A stretch of 64,000 nucleotides of DNA from positions 140,863-204,862 of the forward strand of contig NZ_FXTU01000006.1 in the NCBI RefSeq assembly GCF_900182735.1, given 5' to 3'. Both the position numbers and the translations under genes were made by a program. Positions 50,362 to 59,134 of the stretch are shown piece after piece (the first letter of the stretch is position 1; every line of letters starts with the position of its first letter). Origin of the DNA: Laceyella tengchongensis (GTDB lineage: Bacteria > Bacillota > Bacilli > Thermoactinomycetales > Thermoactinomycetaceae). The notes under the pieces were generated by a model that did no database searches, was not told the origin of the DNA, and was given only the letters and a program-made list of their open reading frames with translations.

Positions 50362-50657
50362 GTGCATGGTGGATCATTCTCGGAATGTCTTTAGTGACGA
50401 TGGTCCCGCGTTTGTTGCCAGCATGGGTCATGGACAGGATGGTGATCCCCGGCTTTGTGGACCGATTGCTAAAGAACATCCCTTATGCAGCATTGGGAGC
50501 ATTGATCTTCCCAGGGGTGTTATTGATTGATAAAAACCCGGTTATCGGGTTGATCGGTGGCGGTGTGGCTGTGGTTTTGGCCTATTTCCGAATGCATACG
50601 ATGCTGGTGATCATCGGGGCGATCGCGGCGGTGATAGTGGCGAAAATGGTTGTTTAA
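50358..50657 (+). CDS. azlD: Branched-chain amino acid exporter subunit AzlD
   Basis: Small membrane partner of AzlC (99 aa) with TMVPRLLPAWVMDRMVIPG and three to four hydrophobic segments. GTG start overlapping the azlC stop. Confidence 0.9.
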   Translation: MSAWWIILGMSLVTMVPRLLPAWVMDRMVIPGFVDRLLKNIPYAALGALIFPGVLLIDKNPVIGLIGGGVAVVLAYFRMHTMLVIIGAIAAVIVAKMVV

Positions 50658-50691
50658 AACAAGGCAATGCGGTGCCGCATTGCCTTGTTTT
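50656..50691. terminator. Bidirectional terminator
   Basis: AAAACAAGGCAATGCGG and CCGCATTGCCTTGTTTT form a perfect 17-bp stem with a two-base gap, between azlD and the convergent glyoxalase-like gene. Confidence 0.92.
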
Positions 50692-50697
50692 AATGGA

Positions 50698-51060
50698 TTA
50701 TCCTTTTAACACATATTCATAGCCATCCAGGTCTTTGAAGACGGCGAATGTACCATACGGCATTTTGTTGGGCTCACCTTGGAATACCACCCCGTTTTCC
50801 TTCATGCGTTGATAGGTGGACTCGATGTCGTCGCAGAGAAAGACAAGGGAAGGTTTTAACTCGGCCCAATGAGTCATCAGTGCGCGGGGATAAAGCACCA
50901 ACTTGGTTTCGGCACCGGCTGGCCCCACTTCGATCCAACGCCCGCTCGGCCCCATCGGATGGTCGGCGTGTACCGTGAAGCCAACCTGCTCGGTCCAGAA
51001 GCGCAATGCTTGATCCTGGTCTTCAACGTATATGGTGACAGTGGCGATTCGCTTAATCAT
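50698..51060 (-). CDS. VOC (glyoxalase/bleomycin-resistance) family protein
   Basis: 120-aa single VOC domain: MIKRIATVTIYVEDQDQALR, FWTEQVGFTVHADHP, WIEVGPAG, DDIESTYQRMKENGV and AVFKDLDGYEYVL. Substrate unknown; metal-site residues are not clearly conserved. GAGGAG before ATG 51060 sets the start. Confidence 0.88.
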   Translation of the reverse strand: MIKRIATVTIYVEDQDQALRFWTEQVGFTVHADHPMGPSGRWIEVGPAGAETKLVLYPRALMTHWAELKPSLVFLCDDIESTYQRMKENGVVFQGEPNKMPYGTFAVFKDLDGYEYVLKG

Positions 51061-51223
51061 GCCCAACTCTCCTCTCATGGCTGTAATGGTTCGTTGGTTC
51101 ATAGCTTGTTCCGTTTCCCGGAAAATAACGCGGATGGTATTAAAACGAAATCCGGATGTGAAGATTGTGAGCGTTTGCCATTTGCGATATAGTGAGAATT
51201 GGATAGGAGAGATTTATTTTGGG

Positions 51224-52075
51224 GTGACTAAACTGAATTCTTCGGTAAAAAAGAAGCTCCGGCCAGTATCGATCAAATTGAGTGTCGTATGGCACGACAT
51301 CATACACAATCCGGGCCGGTTTTTAGCGTCGGTGTTCGTTCCATTGGCAACGATGTGGACATTGATTGAAATCTCTTCGTATTTTTTGCCGATTTCGCAA
51401 CTGTTGCAAGGCATCGGGCCGTTTCTGCTCCTGTTGCTAATCAGCCTGTGCATCGGTGTGGTTCAGATGATTCGCCCAGAGGAAATTAACATCAGAGTGG
51501 GAACGAGCCAAGTAGTCATCAAGTTTGGCGACTTATTGGCCCAAGAGGGGTTTAATGTGATTCCAAGCAATAACTATTTTTATTTTGCAGCCAGCCCCCT
51601 TGCCAACTCTTTGGATGTGCAATTGGCGCGGCAGATTTTCCAAGCCGATTTCGACAGATATAAAGAAGTGGGATGGTTGGTTGATGAGCTACTTGAAGCC
51701 AAAGGGCGCAGTTATCCCATCGGCACCACTTTGCCCGTCGTATTTGGCGAAGGAAAGTATCTGATTGTCGCCTCCAGCATGATGGATGACCCCAGCGGGC
51801 TTCCCTACATGGACATGCACATCTTGTGGGATGCGTTAAAAGGCTTATGGGCCAAGGCGCGAGAACTTTGCGAGGGGCACCCAGTCAATGTGCCGTTGCT
51901 TGGTACGGGGAGAGCGGGGATCGGCATTCGCGAAGTGGATTTGATTCGCATCATTATCATTTCACTTCAGCATGAGCAGCAACGCGTTTCTCCCACGGTG
52001 CGGATTGTGATTCATCCAGATAAATACGCTGATATTGACTTGGGTCAACTGAAAAAAGAGTATCGTTGGCTATGA
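51224..52075 (+). CDS. Membrane-anchored macro-domain protein, type II Thoeris ThsA-like
   Basis: 283 aa from GTG 51224; the start is uncertain, with AGGAGAG 12 bases upstream. After a basic stretch come two hydrophobic helices (about residues 37-60 and 70-92, FLASVFVPLATMWTLIEISS and GPFLLLLLISLCIGVVQM), then a soluble macro-like domain (~100-283): NIRVGTSQVVIKFGDLLAQE, GTTLPVVFGEGKYLIVASSM and VNVPLLGTGRAGIGIREVDL. This TM-macro layout is that of the ThsA_Macro family (formerly DUF6430), the effector of type II Thoeris anti-phage systems. No TIR-domain ThsB gene is adjacent, so it is an orphan here. Function is inferred from family only. Confidence 0.78.
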   Translation: MTKLNSSVKKKLRPVSIKLSVVWHDIIHNPGRFLASVFVPLATMWTLIEISSYFLPISQLLQGIGPFLLLLLISLCIGVVQMIRPEEINIRVGTSQVVIKFGDLLAQEGFNVIPSNNYFYFAASPLANSLDVQLARQIFQADFDRYKEVGWLVDELLEAKGRSYPIGTTLPVVFGEGKYLIVASSMMDDPSGLPYMDMHILWDALKGLWAKARELCEGHPVNVPLLGTGRAGIGIREVDLIRIIIISLQHEQQRVSPTVRIVIHPDKYADIDLGQLKKEYRWL

Positions 52076-52085
52076 CGACTTTTGA

Positions 52086-52128
52086 TAATCGCCGTCTGTC
52101 GTAAGATAGGTTGAGCAGACGGCGATTA
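52086..52128. terminator. Strong hairpin after the macro-domain gene
   Basis: TAATCGCCGTCTG (52086-52098) and CAGACGGCGATTA (52116-52128), perfect 13-bp arms, but no clear T-run on the plus strand. Confidence 0.55.
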
Positions 52129-52164
52129 CCAAAGTCTGAGGCGAGTGGTGTCGAAAAATAGCAC

Positions 52165-52193
52165 TTGACAAATATAATAAAATATGATATAAT
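52165..52193 (+). promoter_or_regulatory. Sigma-A promoter of the methyltransferase gene
   Basis: Consensus TTGACA (52165-52170), 17-base spacer and TATAAT (52188-52193), in AT-rich DNA. Confidence 0.9.
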
Positions 52194-52210
52194 AAAAAAT
52201 TTATTGACTA

Positions 52211-52289
52211 TTTATCCTCTTGCGTAATATGATGATAATGAAAGCTGATCTCTCATAATTTATCAGCAACCGTGCAAGAGGAGGATAAA
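52211..52289 (+). promoter_or_regulatory. Leader hairpin that would sequester the ribosome site
   Basis: TTTATCCTCTTGC (52211-52223) can pair with GCAAGAGGAGGATAAA (52274-52289), leaving a 3-base bulge; the right arm contains the Shine-Dalgarno sequence GGAGG. An inner stem GCTGAT/ATCAGC (52244-52249, 52262-52267) stacks above. Opening the stem would be needed for translation. Confidence 0.6.
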
Positions 52290-52291
52290 CA

Positions 52292-53212
52292 ATGATGGAA
52301 AAAGAACCTCGCGTTAGTTTGACCGCACTCATTTCCGCCTATGGCCGCGCATACCACGCCATGTATGATTCCCCTAAGATATTTGATGATTTTCTAGCTC
52401 GTCAGTGGTTTACCGATGAAGCGTTTTCCGAATTGGGAGCCCATCTGGCTCAGTCCCTTCCGCACTTCGCCCCGGAGAAGGTCGCTGATTGCCAGGATCA
52501 AGCCAGTGCCTTACGATGGGTGATGCAAAGTCATAACGCCATCAGCCTCAGTCGCTCAAAACATGCCGAGGACAGCTTGGAGTTAGCCGTCCGCCAGGGA
52601 GCACGGCAGTATGTCATCCTCGGGGCGGGCCTCGACACGTTTGCGTTTCGGCGGCCGGACATGTTGGAGCAGATCCACGTGTTTGAAGTTGATCATCCCG
52701 CCACACAAGCATTTAAGCGGCGTCGCCTGGCCGAATTGGACTGGGAGCAACCGCCGCAATTACATTTCGTTCCAGTGGATTTCACTGCTGAAAAACTGGC
52801 GGATGCGCTTTGTCGTACAGCGTTTGATCCCCAGTTACGAAGTTTTTTTAGTTGGCTAGGTGTGACTTATTATCTTGACAGAGAGACCGTGTTTGACACC
52901 TTGCGCTCATTTGCCGATATTGCCGCAACAGGTAGTTGGATCGTTTTTGATTATTTGGATCTAAACGCCTTTGACACTAAACGGGCTTCCGTTCGCGTGA
53001 AGCGAATGCAAGAGGCAGTGAGTCGAGTAGGAGAGCCGATGAAAACAGGGTTTGACCCGGCTACGCTTGCCAAGGAGCTGGCCCACATCGGCTTGCGCCT
53101 CGAAGAGAACTTGCCCCCAACTGACATTGAAGAACGTTATTTCCTGGGCCGGACAGATGGTTACCGCGCATTTGAACATATCCATTTTGCGCGAGCGGTG
53201 GTTGACTGCTGA
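52292..53212 (+). CDS. Class I SAM-dependent methyltransferase (LCMT/PPM-like)
   Basis: 306-aa methyltransferase related to leucine carboxyl methyltransferases (TIGR00027-type). SAM motif I is YVILGAGLDTFAFRRPDM, with acidic loop VFEVDHPATQAFKRRRLAEL and a later FFSWLGVTYYL motif. Secondary-metabolite O-methylation is common in the family, but no partner genes are near. The start at 52292 has GAGGAGG upstream, inside the leader hairpin. Confidence 0.85.
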   Translation: MMEKEPRVSLTALISAYGRAYHAMYDSPKIFDDFLARQWFTDEAFSELGAHLAQSLPHFAPEKVADCQDQASALRWVMQSHNAISLSRSKHAEDSLELAVRQGARQYVILGAGLDTFAFRRPDMLEQIHVFEVDHPATQAFKRRRLAELDWEQPPQLHFVPVDFTAEKLADALCRTAFDPQLRSFFSWLGVTYYLDRETVFDTLRSFADIAATGSWIVFDYLDLNAFDTKRASVRVKRMQEAVSRVGEPMKTGFDPATLAKELAHIGLRLEENLPPTDIEERYFLGRTDGYRAFEHIHFARAVVDC

Positions 53213-53401
53213 TTAATCAGTTCGGTGATACTTCGTGTTTCTGAAATTACGGGTTGCGAGGATATACCGTATTGAAGATCGCTCCTCTACCACTTGACAA
53301 GATCATCCTATATTGTGAGCGGATTGTGCCGATTCGTTGACAAGATTTTCACGGATGGAACAGAGTGTGTTATGATGTGGAGTGGATGGAGGAGGATGCG
53401 C

Positions 53402-54364
53402 ATGAAACAGCTTCGAATTTTACGGGCGCTGGCGGTGGTCACCTCGGTCGGCGCTTATATCATGCTATTAATGGGCGCTATCGTCAGCAAGACAGAATCG
53501 GGTAAAGGTTGCGGAAACTCTTGGCCTTTCTGCCATGGACAATTGATTCCCGAATCGATGCCGATCAGCACCCTGATTGAATTAAGCCACCGTGTTGTTT
53601 CGGGCATCGACGGGTTGCTGATTTTGATCTTGACCGTATGGTCTTGGATGATGTTCAAAGACAATATGCGCGTCAAAACGTTGGGCTTTATGAGTCTCTT
53701 TTTTGTGGTGTTACAAGGCGGACTGGGGGCGTTGACGGTTGTGTTTGAAGGCGAATTCGCCAAGAAATTTGCCCTTGCTCTGCACTTCGGCTTTTCGCTG
53801 ATCTCATTTGCCAGTGTAATTTTGTTGACAGTGACGTTGTTCCAGTTGCCAAAACAATTAAGTGTGAAAGACGATCAACCCATCAGCAAAGGGATGAAGA
53901 TTGCCACATGGGGATTGGCTGCTTGGACGTATGTCATTGTTTACACTGGGGCGCTGGTACGCCATGCTGATGCCACAATGGGATGCGGGTATTCGTTCCC
54001 CGGTTGCGGAACGACCTTGTTACCTGATTTTACTTCGTTAGCGGGAATTCACATGTTGCACCGGTATGGGGCATATTCTATGTGGCTTTTCAGTTTGCTT
54101 TTCTTGATAGGGATTTTGAAGGCGTTTCGCGATCGACAGGATTTTGTGCGAGGCGGTTGGATGGCGTTTGTCTTGATTACGTTGCAGGCGCTGACCGGGA
54201 TCATCACGATTAAGACCGGTGGGCAGCTGGTGGCGGCGTTGGTACACACCACGATCATTTCCGTTTATTTCTCGGTAATCAGTTACCTCTGCATGCAAGG
54301 CGGTTGGCCTTGGAAACGGAGTTTGAAGGAAGCGGAGTTGCCTGCAAATCCGATGGTGAATTAG
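53402..54364 (+). CDS. ctaA: Heme A synthase
   Basis: Oxidises heme O to heme A for cytochrome oxidase. Membrane protein of 320 aa with eight hydrophobic segments in two similar halves. The family's Cys pair is in KGCGNSWPFCHG, and haem-ligand histidines are in ELSHRVVSG, ALHFG, MLHRYG and LVHTT. A second Cys pair is in GCGYSFPGCG. GGAGGAGG before ATG 53402 decides the start. ctaB, usually adjacent, is not in the window. Confidence 0.95.
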   Translation: MKQLRILRALAVVTSVGAYIMLLMGAIVSKTESGKGCGNSWPFCHGQLIPESMPISTLIELSHRVVSGIDGLLILILTVWSWMMFKDNMRVKTLGFMSLFFVVLQGGLGALTVVFEGEFAKKFALALHFGFSLISFASVILLTVTLFQLPKQLSVKDDQPISKGMKIATWGLAAWTYVIVYTGALVRHADATMGCGYSFPGCGTTLLPDFTSLAGIHMLHRYGAYSMWLFSLLFLIGILKAFRDRQDFVRGGWMAFVLITLQALTGIITIKTGGQLVAALVHTTIISVYFSVISYLCMQGGWPWKRSLKEAELPANPMVN

Positions 54365-54380
54365 GTTAGGGTTGGCGAAC

Positions 54381-54425
54381 AAACCGGTATTCATGAACGG
54401 GGTTCATGAGCACCGGTTTTTTTGT
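54381..54425 (+). terminator. Terminator after ctaA
   Basis: AAACCGGT...CATGAAC / GTTCATG...ACCGGTTT followed by a T-run. Confidence 0.9.
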
Positions 54426-54580
54426 ATTTGTCCGTATGAAATTAGTGCAATTGGAAGATGCCAGAATCAAAGAAGTGGAAAAATTTATTTTCGCATCTCG
54501 CCAGTTGCCGTTCTTTTTGATACAATCACTTATGAACGATTTTTCTCGTTCAAAATGGAAAATTAAATCTGTTTTTTTGC

Positions 54581-54713
54581 ATCCTTCGGGGCAGGGTGAA
54601 AATCCCGACCGGCGGTGATGGGGCAAATTGGCCCCTTAGCCCGTGACCCGCACGCGTGCGGTGGATTCGGTGAAATTCCGGAGCCGACAGTATAGTCTGG
54701 ATGGGAGAAGGAT
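54581..54713 (+). ncRNA. FMN riboswitch (RFN element)
   Basis: Contains the conserved RFN blocks in order: TTCGGGGCAGGGTGAAA, ATCCCGACCGGCGGTGAT, AGCCCGTGACCCGC, GTGGATTCGGTGAAATTCCG and GAGCCGACAGTATAGTCTGG, ending ATGGGAGAAGGAT. It lies upstream of the riboflavin operon and a terminator, so FMN binding should switch the operon off. Confidence 0.97.
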
Positions 54714-54826
54714 GAACAGGTGTCGTGTACCCTTTGGGGAGGTTTTTTAAAAAAGCTCTTCTAAAGGTTTATTTTGCTATGCTAAATTTTGTATACGTAC
54801 ATGAACCTGCTTCTTTCTGACAATTG

Positions 54827-54866
54827 CCCCGATTCCTTGTGCAAACTGGGAAGCGGGGTTTTTTAT
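54827..54866 (+). terminator. Regulated terminator of the rib leader
   Basis: CCCCGATTCC (54827-54836) and GGGAAGCGGGG (54848-54858) form a stem with one mismatch, followed by six T, 20 bases before ribD. Expected expression platform of the FMN riboswitch. Confidence 0.85.
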
Positions 54867-54885
54867 TCAAAGGGGGGGTGAAAAG

Positions 54886-55977
54886 GTGAAAGCGCATGAA
54901 GATTGGATGAGATTGGCGTTGGATTTGGCAGGAGCCGCAACCGGCCAGACTTCCCCCAATCCCATGGTGGGCGCGGTCGTTGTGAAAAACGGCAAAATGG
55001 TTGGAATGGGCTCTCATCTGAAAGCAGGAACGGAACATGCAGAGGTGCACGCAATCAACATGGCTGGCCGTGAAGCAGAAGGGAGCACCATTTATGTCAC
55101 ATTGGAACCCTGCAATCATACTGGTCGAACACCGCCATGTACGGACAAGTTGATCGCTGCGGGAGTTCGGCGTGTGGTGATCGGAACGACCGATCCGGAT
55201 GAAAATGTGCAGGGACGGGGGATCGCCCGGCTTCGCGAGGCCGGAATCGAGGTGATCGAAGGGGTGTTGGCGGCAGAATGCCAAGCGCTGAATGAAGCAT
55301 ATTTTTTCCACCGCCGAACGGGCAAGCCGTTTGTCACTTTGAAGACGGCGATGACCTTGGATGGCAAAATCGCCACCGTGACGGGAGATAGCCGCTGGAT
55401 TACGGGCGAAGCTGCTCGTGAACATGTGCACGTGATGCGTCACCGGCATGATGCCATTTTGGTGGGAATCCGGACTGTGCTATGCGATGATCCCCGATTG
55501 ACAGCTCGGCTGGTTCCAGGCGGAAATCATCCTGTGCGCGTGATATTGGATAGTCACCTACAAACCCCGTTGGATGCAGCCATTACAAAGGTTGACGAAG
55601 CACCAACTTGGATTTTTACAACCGATGCACGGGATCGGGAGCGTGAACAGCTCCTTCTCGCCAAGGGGGTGCGCGTCATTTCGACAGGTGCGGCGCCGCA
55701 AGTTGATTTGGAAAAGATGCTTGATATTTTGGGGAAGGAAGGGATCTTGTCGCTGATGATCGAAGGTGGCGGCACGGTCAACGCCGCATTTTTACGGCAA
55801 GGATTGGTGCAAAAAGTGGTTGCGTTTATCGCGCCAAAATTGTTGGGCGGCCAGGATAGCCCCACTTCCTTTGAGGGGGAAAATCCTTCCCTTATGCAAT
55901 CATCTCTTTCGCTTCGGGATGTGCGTGTCGCGCAATTTGACCAAGACATCTGCGTCACAGGTTATCTTCATGCATGA
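54886..55977 (+). CDS. ribD: Bifunctional riboflavin deaminase/reductase RibD
   Basis: Deaminates and then reduces the pyrimidine intermediate of riboflavin synthesis. The deaminase domain (1-145) has zinc ligands in EHAEVHAINMAG and PCNHTGRTPPC. The reductase domain (146-363) has FVTLKTAMTLDGKIAT and MIEGGGTVNAAFL. GTG start at 54886 after a G-rich ribosome site. 363 aa is standard. First gene of ribD-ribE-ribBA-ribH. Confidence 0.96.
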   Translation: MKAHEDWMRLALDLAGAATGQTSPNPMVGAVVVKNGKMVGMGSHLKAGTEHAEVHAINMAGREAEGSTIYVTLEPCNHTGRTPPCTDKLIAAGVRRVVIGTTDPDENVQGRGIARLREAGIEVIEGVLAAECQALNEAYFFHRRTGKPFVTLKTAMTLDGKIATVTGDSRWITGEAAREHVHVMRHRHDAILVGIRTVLCDDPRLTARLVPGGNHPVRVILDSHLQTPLDAAITKVDEAPTWIFTTDARDREREQLLLAKGVRVISTGAAPQVDLEKMLDILGKEGILSLMIEGGGTVNAAFLRQGLVQKVVAFIAPKLLGGQDSPTSFEGENPSLMQSSLSLRDVRVAQFDQDICVTGYLHA

Positions 55978-55995
55978 TGTCGGAGGAGGATGGCT

Positions 55996-56649
55996 GTGTT
56001 TACAGGAATCATTGAAGAAGTGGGCCGAGTGATACATGTGAAGAAGCAACCGGCGGCGATGGAGTTGACCATTCAGGCCGACCGCGTGCTCCAAGGGACT
56101 GAGTTGGGGGACAGCATCGCCGTCAACGGCGTTTGTTTGACAGTGACCCGTATGAGCGCGGACACTTTCTGCGCTGATGTGATGCCGGAAACTGTCAAAC
56201 GAACCAACCTGAGTCAGTTGCAGACTGGAACCCCGGTCAATCTGGAACGGGCGCTGGCAGTAGGAGACCGATTGGGAGGCCACTTCGTGCAAGGGCACGT
56301 TGACGGGGTGGGCGTGATTCAATCGATTACGCCCATGGCCAATGCAGTGGTCTTTCGCATTCAAGTGGACCCCGCTCTCACCGATTACATGATTCCCAAA
56401 GGCTCGATTGCGGTCAATGGGATCAGCCTGACGTTGGTCGATGTGGAAGCGAATGCGTTCACCGTTTCGATCATCCCGCACACATTGCACCACACCCAGT
56501 TGCAACAAGGGAAACCGGGCGATCAGGTCAACATCGAGTGCGACATGATCGGCAAGTATCTGGCTAAATGGGTGAAAGGCAAACCTGCTGTTGCCGCGCC
56601 GGATGGCTTGTCGTTGGACAGACTAAAGGAAGCCGGGTTTCTCGGTTGA
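55996..56649 (+). CDS. ribE: Riboflavin synthase alpha chain
   Basis: Dismutates two lumazines into riboflavin. Two lumazine-binding repeats of ~95 residues are visible, each opening with a GI/GH motif (MFTGIIEEVG; GGHFVQGHVDGVG) and containing an AVNGVCLTV / AVNGISLTL strand. GTG 55996 gives the canonical MFTGIIEE start, with GGAGGAGG 7 bases away; ATG 55990 overlaps that site. 217 aa. Confidence 0.95.
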   Translation: MFTGIIEEVGRVIHVKKQPAAMELTIQADRVLQGTELGDSIAVNGVCLTVTRMSADTFCADVMPETVKRTNLSQLQTGTPVNLERALAVGDRLGGHFVQGHVDGVGVIQSITPMANAVVFRIQVDPALTDYMIPKGSIAVNGISLTLVDVEANAFTVSIIPHTLHHTQLQQGKPGDQVNIECDMIGKYLAKWVKGKPAVAAPDGLSLDRLKEAGFLG

Positions 56650-56666
56650 CAAAGGGGGAAGCGAAC

Positions 56667-57860
56667 ATGTTTCACACGATTGAAGAAGCGCTGGTTGAAT
56701 TGAAACAAGGCCGGGTCATTATCGTGGTTGATGACGAAGATAGGGAAAATGAAGGGGATTTTGTGGCGTTAGCCGATCGGATCAAGCCGGAGACGGTCAA
56801 TTTCATGATCACTCATGGTCGCGGCTTGGTGTGCGTTCCGTTGTTGGAAGAGCGGGCGCAAGCGCTGGATTTGCCTCCTATGGTTACGCACAACACCGAC
56901 CGGCATGGTACAGCGTTTACGGTTTCGGTGGATGCACACAATACGACGACGGGCATCTCCGCTTTTGAACGGGCAGACACGATCCGCCAACTGATTGATC
57001 CTGCCGCTAAACCGCAACATTTTCGTAGGCCGGGCCACATTTTTCCGCTGGTCGCTCGTCCAGGAGGCGTGTTGAGACGGGCGGGGCACACGGAAGCGGC
57101 GGTGGACTTGGCTAAATTGTGCGGCGCCTATCCTGCGGGAGTGATTTGTGAAGTTATCAACGAAGACGGCACCATGGCTCGTGTGCCCGAGTTGTCGGAA
57201 ATCGCCCAGCGGTTTGGGCTAAAGATGATCACCATCCAAGAGTTGATCAAATATCGCCGTCGCACAGAGACGCTGATCAAGCGGGAAGTGTCGATCCACT
57301 TGCCGACGGAGTTTGGCGAGTTCACGGTGGTTGGGTACACCAACGATGTGGATGGCAAGGAGCATGTCGCTTTTGTCAAGGGAGAGCTTGACCCGGAGGA
57401 ACCGACCTTGGTGCGGGTGCACTCTGAATGTTTGACCGGGGATGTGTTTGGTTCGCATCGGTGCGATTGCGGGCCGCAGCTACACGCCGCACTCCACCGA
57501 ATCGCCGAAGAAGGCAAAGGCGTCCTGCTGTACATGCGCCAAGAAGGACGCGGCATTGGCCTTATCAACAAGCTCAAAGCGTATAAGTTGCAGGAGGAAG
57601 GGTTGGACACCGTGGAAGCCAATGTGAAGCTTGGATTCCAACCGGATCTGCGGGAATATGGCATTGGGGCGCAAATCTTGCGCGATTTGGGCGTCCGGCG
57701 TATGCGTCTGATGACCAACAATCCCCGCAAAATCACAGGCTTGAAAGGTTACGGCTTGGAAGTGTCCGAAGTGGTGCCAATCGTATTTCCACCTCGGAAG
57801 GAAAACCGTAATTACATGATGACCAAAAAAGAGAAAATGGGACACTTGTTGCCCTTGTGA
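56667..57860 (+). CDS. ribBA: Bifunctional DHBP synthase/GTP cyclohydrolase II
   Basis: Makes both riboflavin precursors. The N-terminal DHBP synthase (1-200) has DDEDRENEGDFV, with HTEAAVDLAKL later. The C-terminal GTP cyclohydrolase II (205-397) has RVHSECLTGDVFGSHRCDCG (zinc cysteines), MRQEGRGIGL and MTNNPRK. 397 aa. Start at 56667 after AGGGGGAA. Confidence 0.96.
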   Translation: MFHTIEEALVELKQGRVIIVVDDEDRENEGDFVALADRIKPETVNFMITHGRGLVCVPLLEERAQALDLPPMVTHNTDRHGTAFTVSVDAHNTTTGISAFERADTIRQLIDPAAKPQHFRRPGHIFPLVARPGGVLRRAGHTEAAVDLAKLCGAYPAGVICEVINEDGTMARVPELSEIAQRFGLKMITIQELIKYRRRTETLIKREVSIHLPTEFGEFTVVGYTNDVDGKEHVAFVKGELDPEEPTLVRVHSECLTGDVFGSHRCDCGPQLHAALHRIAEEGKGVLLYMRQEGRGIGLINKLKAYKLQEEGLDTVEANVKLGFQPDLREYGIGAQILRDLGVRRMRLMTNNPRKITGLKGYGLEVSEVVPIVFPPRKENRNYMMTKKEKMGHLLPL

Positions 57861-57881
57861 ATGCTGAGGAGGAATGGTAAG

Positions 57882-58352
57882 ATGCCACACGTATATGAAG
57901 GAAAGTTGGTTGCCCAAGGGTTAAGATTTGGCATTGTTGTCAGCCGCTTTAATGACTTTATCACTGCTAAACTGTTGGAAGGTGCCATCGACACATTGAA
58001 GCGCCACGGAGCGGAGGATGAACAGATTTCCGTGGCCTGGGTGCCGGGCGCATTTGAAATCCCGTTGATCGCTGACCAAATGGCGGCAACCCATCGGTAT
58101 GACGCCATCATCACGCTGGGCTGTGTTATCCGTGGGGCGACCAGCCATTATGATTATGTGTGCAATGAAGTCTCCAAAGGCGTGGCACAAGTGAGCCAGC
58201 GCCACCAACTTCCGGTCGTGTTTGGGGTAGTGACGACGGAGACGATTGAACAAGCCATAGAGCGGGCCGGAACCAAAGCGGGGAACAAAGGAGCGGAAGC
58301 GGCGGTCAGCGCGATCGAAATGGCCAATCTGATGCGGCAAATCAACGGCTAA
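57882..58352 (+). CDS. ribH: 6,7-dimethyl-8-ribityllumazine synthase
   Basis: Condenses the RibBA and RibD products to lumazine; forms icosahedral shells in Bacilli. 156 aa with VVSRFNDFITAKLLEGA, WVPGAFEIPL, LGCVIRGATSHYDYVCNE (catalytic His) and FGVVTTETIEQAIERAG. GGAGGA before ATG 57882. Last gene of the rib operon. Confidence 0.96.
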   Translation: MPHVYEGKLVAQGLRFGIVVSRFNDFITAKLLEGAIDTLKRHGAEDEQISVAWVPGAFEIPLIADQMAATHRYDAIITLGCVIRGATSHYDYVCNEVSKGVAQVSQRHQLPVVFGVVTTETIEQAIERAGTKAGNKGAEAAVSAIEMANLMRQING

Positions 58353-58369
58353 CAGAAAGAGGAAAAGGC

Positions 58370-59134
58370 ATGGCGCATGATGTAAAAATCAAGCTGGACC
58401 TATTTGAAGGGCCATTGGATTTGTTGCTACATCTCATTGAAAAAGCGGAAGTTGATATTTATCAAGTTCCCATCGCGCAGATTACAGAACAGTACATGCA
58501 GGTCTTGTATGAAGCGCAAGAGCTTGAATTGGAGGTAGCCAGTGAGTTTTTAGTGATGGCGGCCACGTTGCTGGCGATCAAAAGCCGGATGCTCTTGCCG
58601 CGGCAAGAAGAAGTGTTGGAAGAAGATTTCACTTACGATGAAGAGGAATGGATGGTAGACCCGCGGACGGAATTGGTGGAGCGTTTGTTGGAGTATAAGC
58701 GGTACAAGCGGTTGGGTGAAGTGTTGCGCGAACGGGAAGAAGAGCGTAGCAAAGTGTATTCCCGACCGGCGATGGACCTCTCCTCTTACACGCAGGAAGC
58801 CAACCCAGTCGAAGGTCTTACACCGGATGATCTGTTGCAAGCGTTTGTCGATGCCCTCAAAAATCGCAAACCTCCCGAGCCGATGACCAAAGTAGCTCGG
58901 GAGGAGATTTCCGTCAGTGCCCGCATGGATGAAATATATAATGAACTGTTGGAACAGGGGCAACTTTTCTTTACGAAGATGTTAAAGTGGGACACGTTGA
59001 CGAAAGAACGGGTGATCACTACCTTTTTGGCATTACTAGAATTGATGAAAATGAAAAAAATCATCTGCCGGCAGCATGCGCTGTTTGGGGAAATCTTGAT
59101 TGAGCGGTTAGAAGTGGGGGGAAGCCAAACGTGA
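58370..59134 (+). CDS. scpA: Segregation and condensation protein A
   Basis: Kleisin subunit of the SMC-ScpAB chromosome condensation complex (254 aa). N-terminal FEGPLDLLLHLIEKAEVDIY is the family signature; an acidic central region and a C-terminal winged-helix part (ITTFLALLELMKMKKIICRQ) that binds SMC follow. Overlaps scpB by 4 bases. Confidence 0.95.
   Translation: MAHDVKIKLDLFEGPLDLLLHLIEKAEVDIYQVPIAQITEQYMQVLYEAQELELEVASEFLVMAATLLAIKSRMLLPRQEEVLEEDFTYDEEEWMVDPRTELVERLLEYKRYKRLGEVLREREEERSKVYSRPAMDLSSYTQEANPVEGLTPDDLLQAFVDALKNRKPPEPMTKVAREEISVSARMDEIYNELLEQGQLFFTKMLKWDTLTKERVITTFLALLELMKMKKIICRQHALFGEILIERLEVGGSQT

Noticed and set aside
51032..52075. Complete Thoeris system
   Set aside because: No TIR-domain gene is present on either side; only the effector-like gene is supported. 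The frame upstream of 51224 overlaps the glyoxalase start region and was not included.
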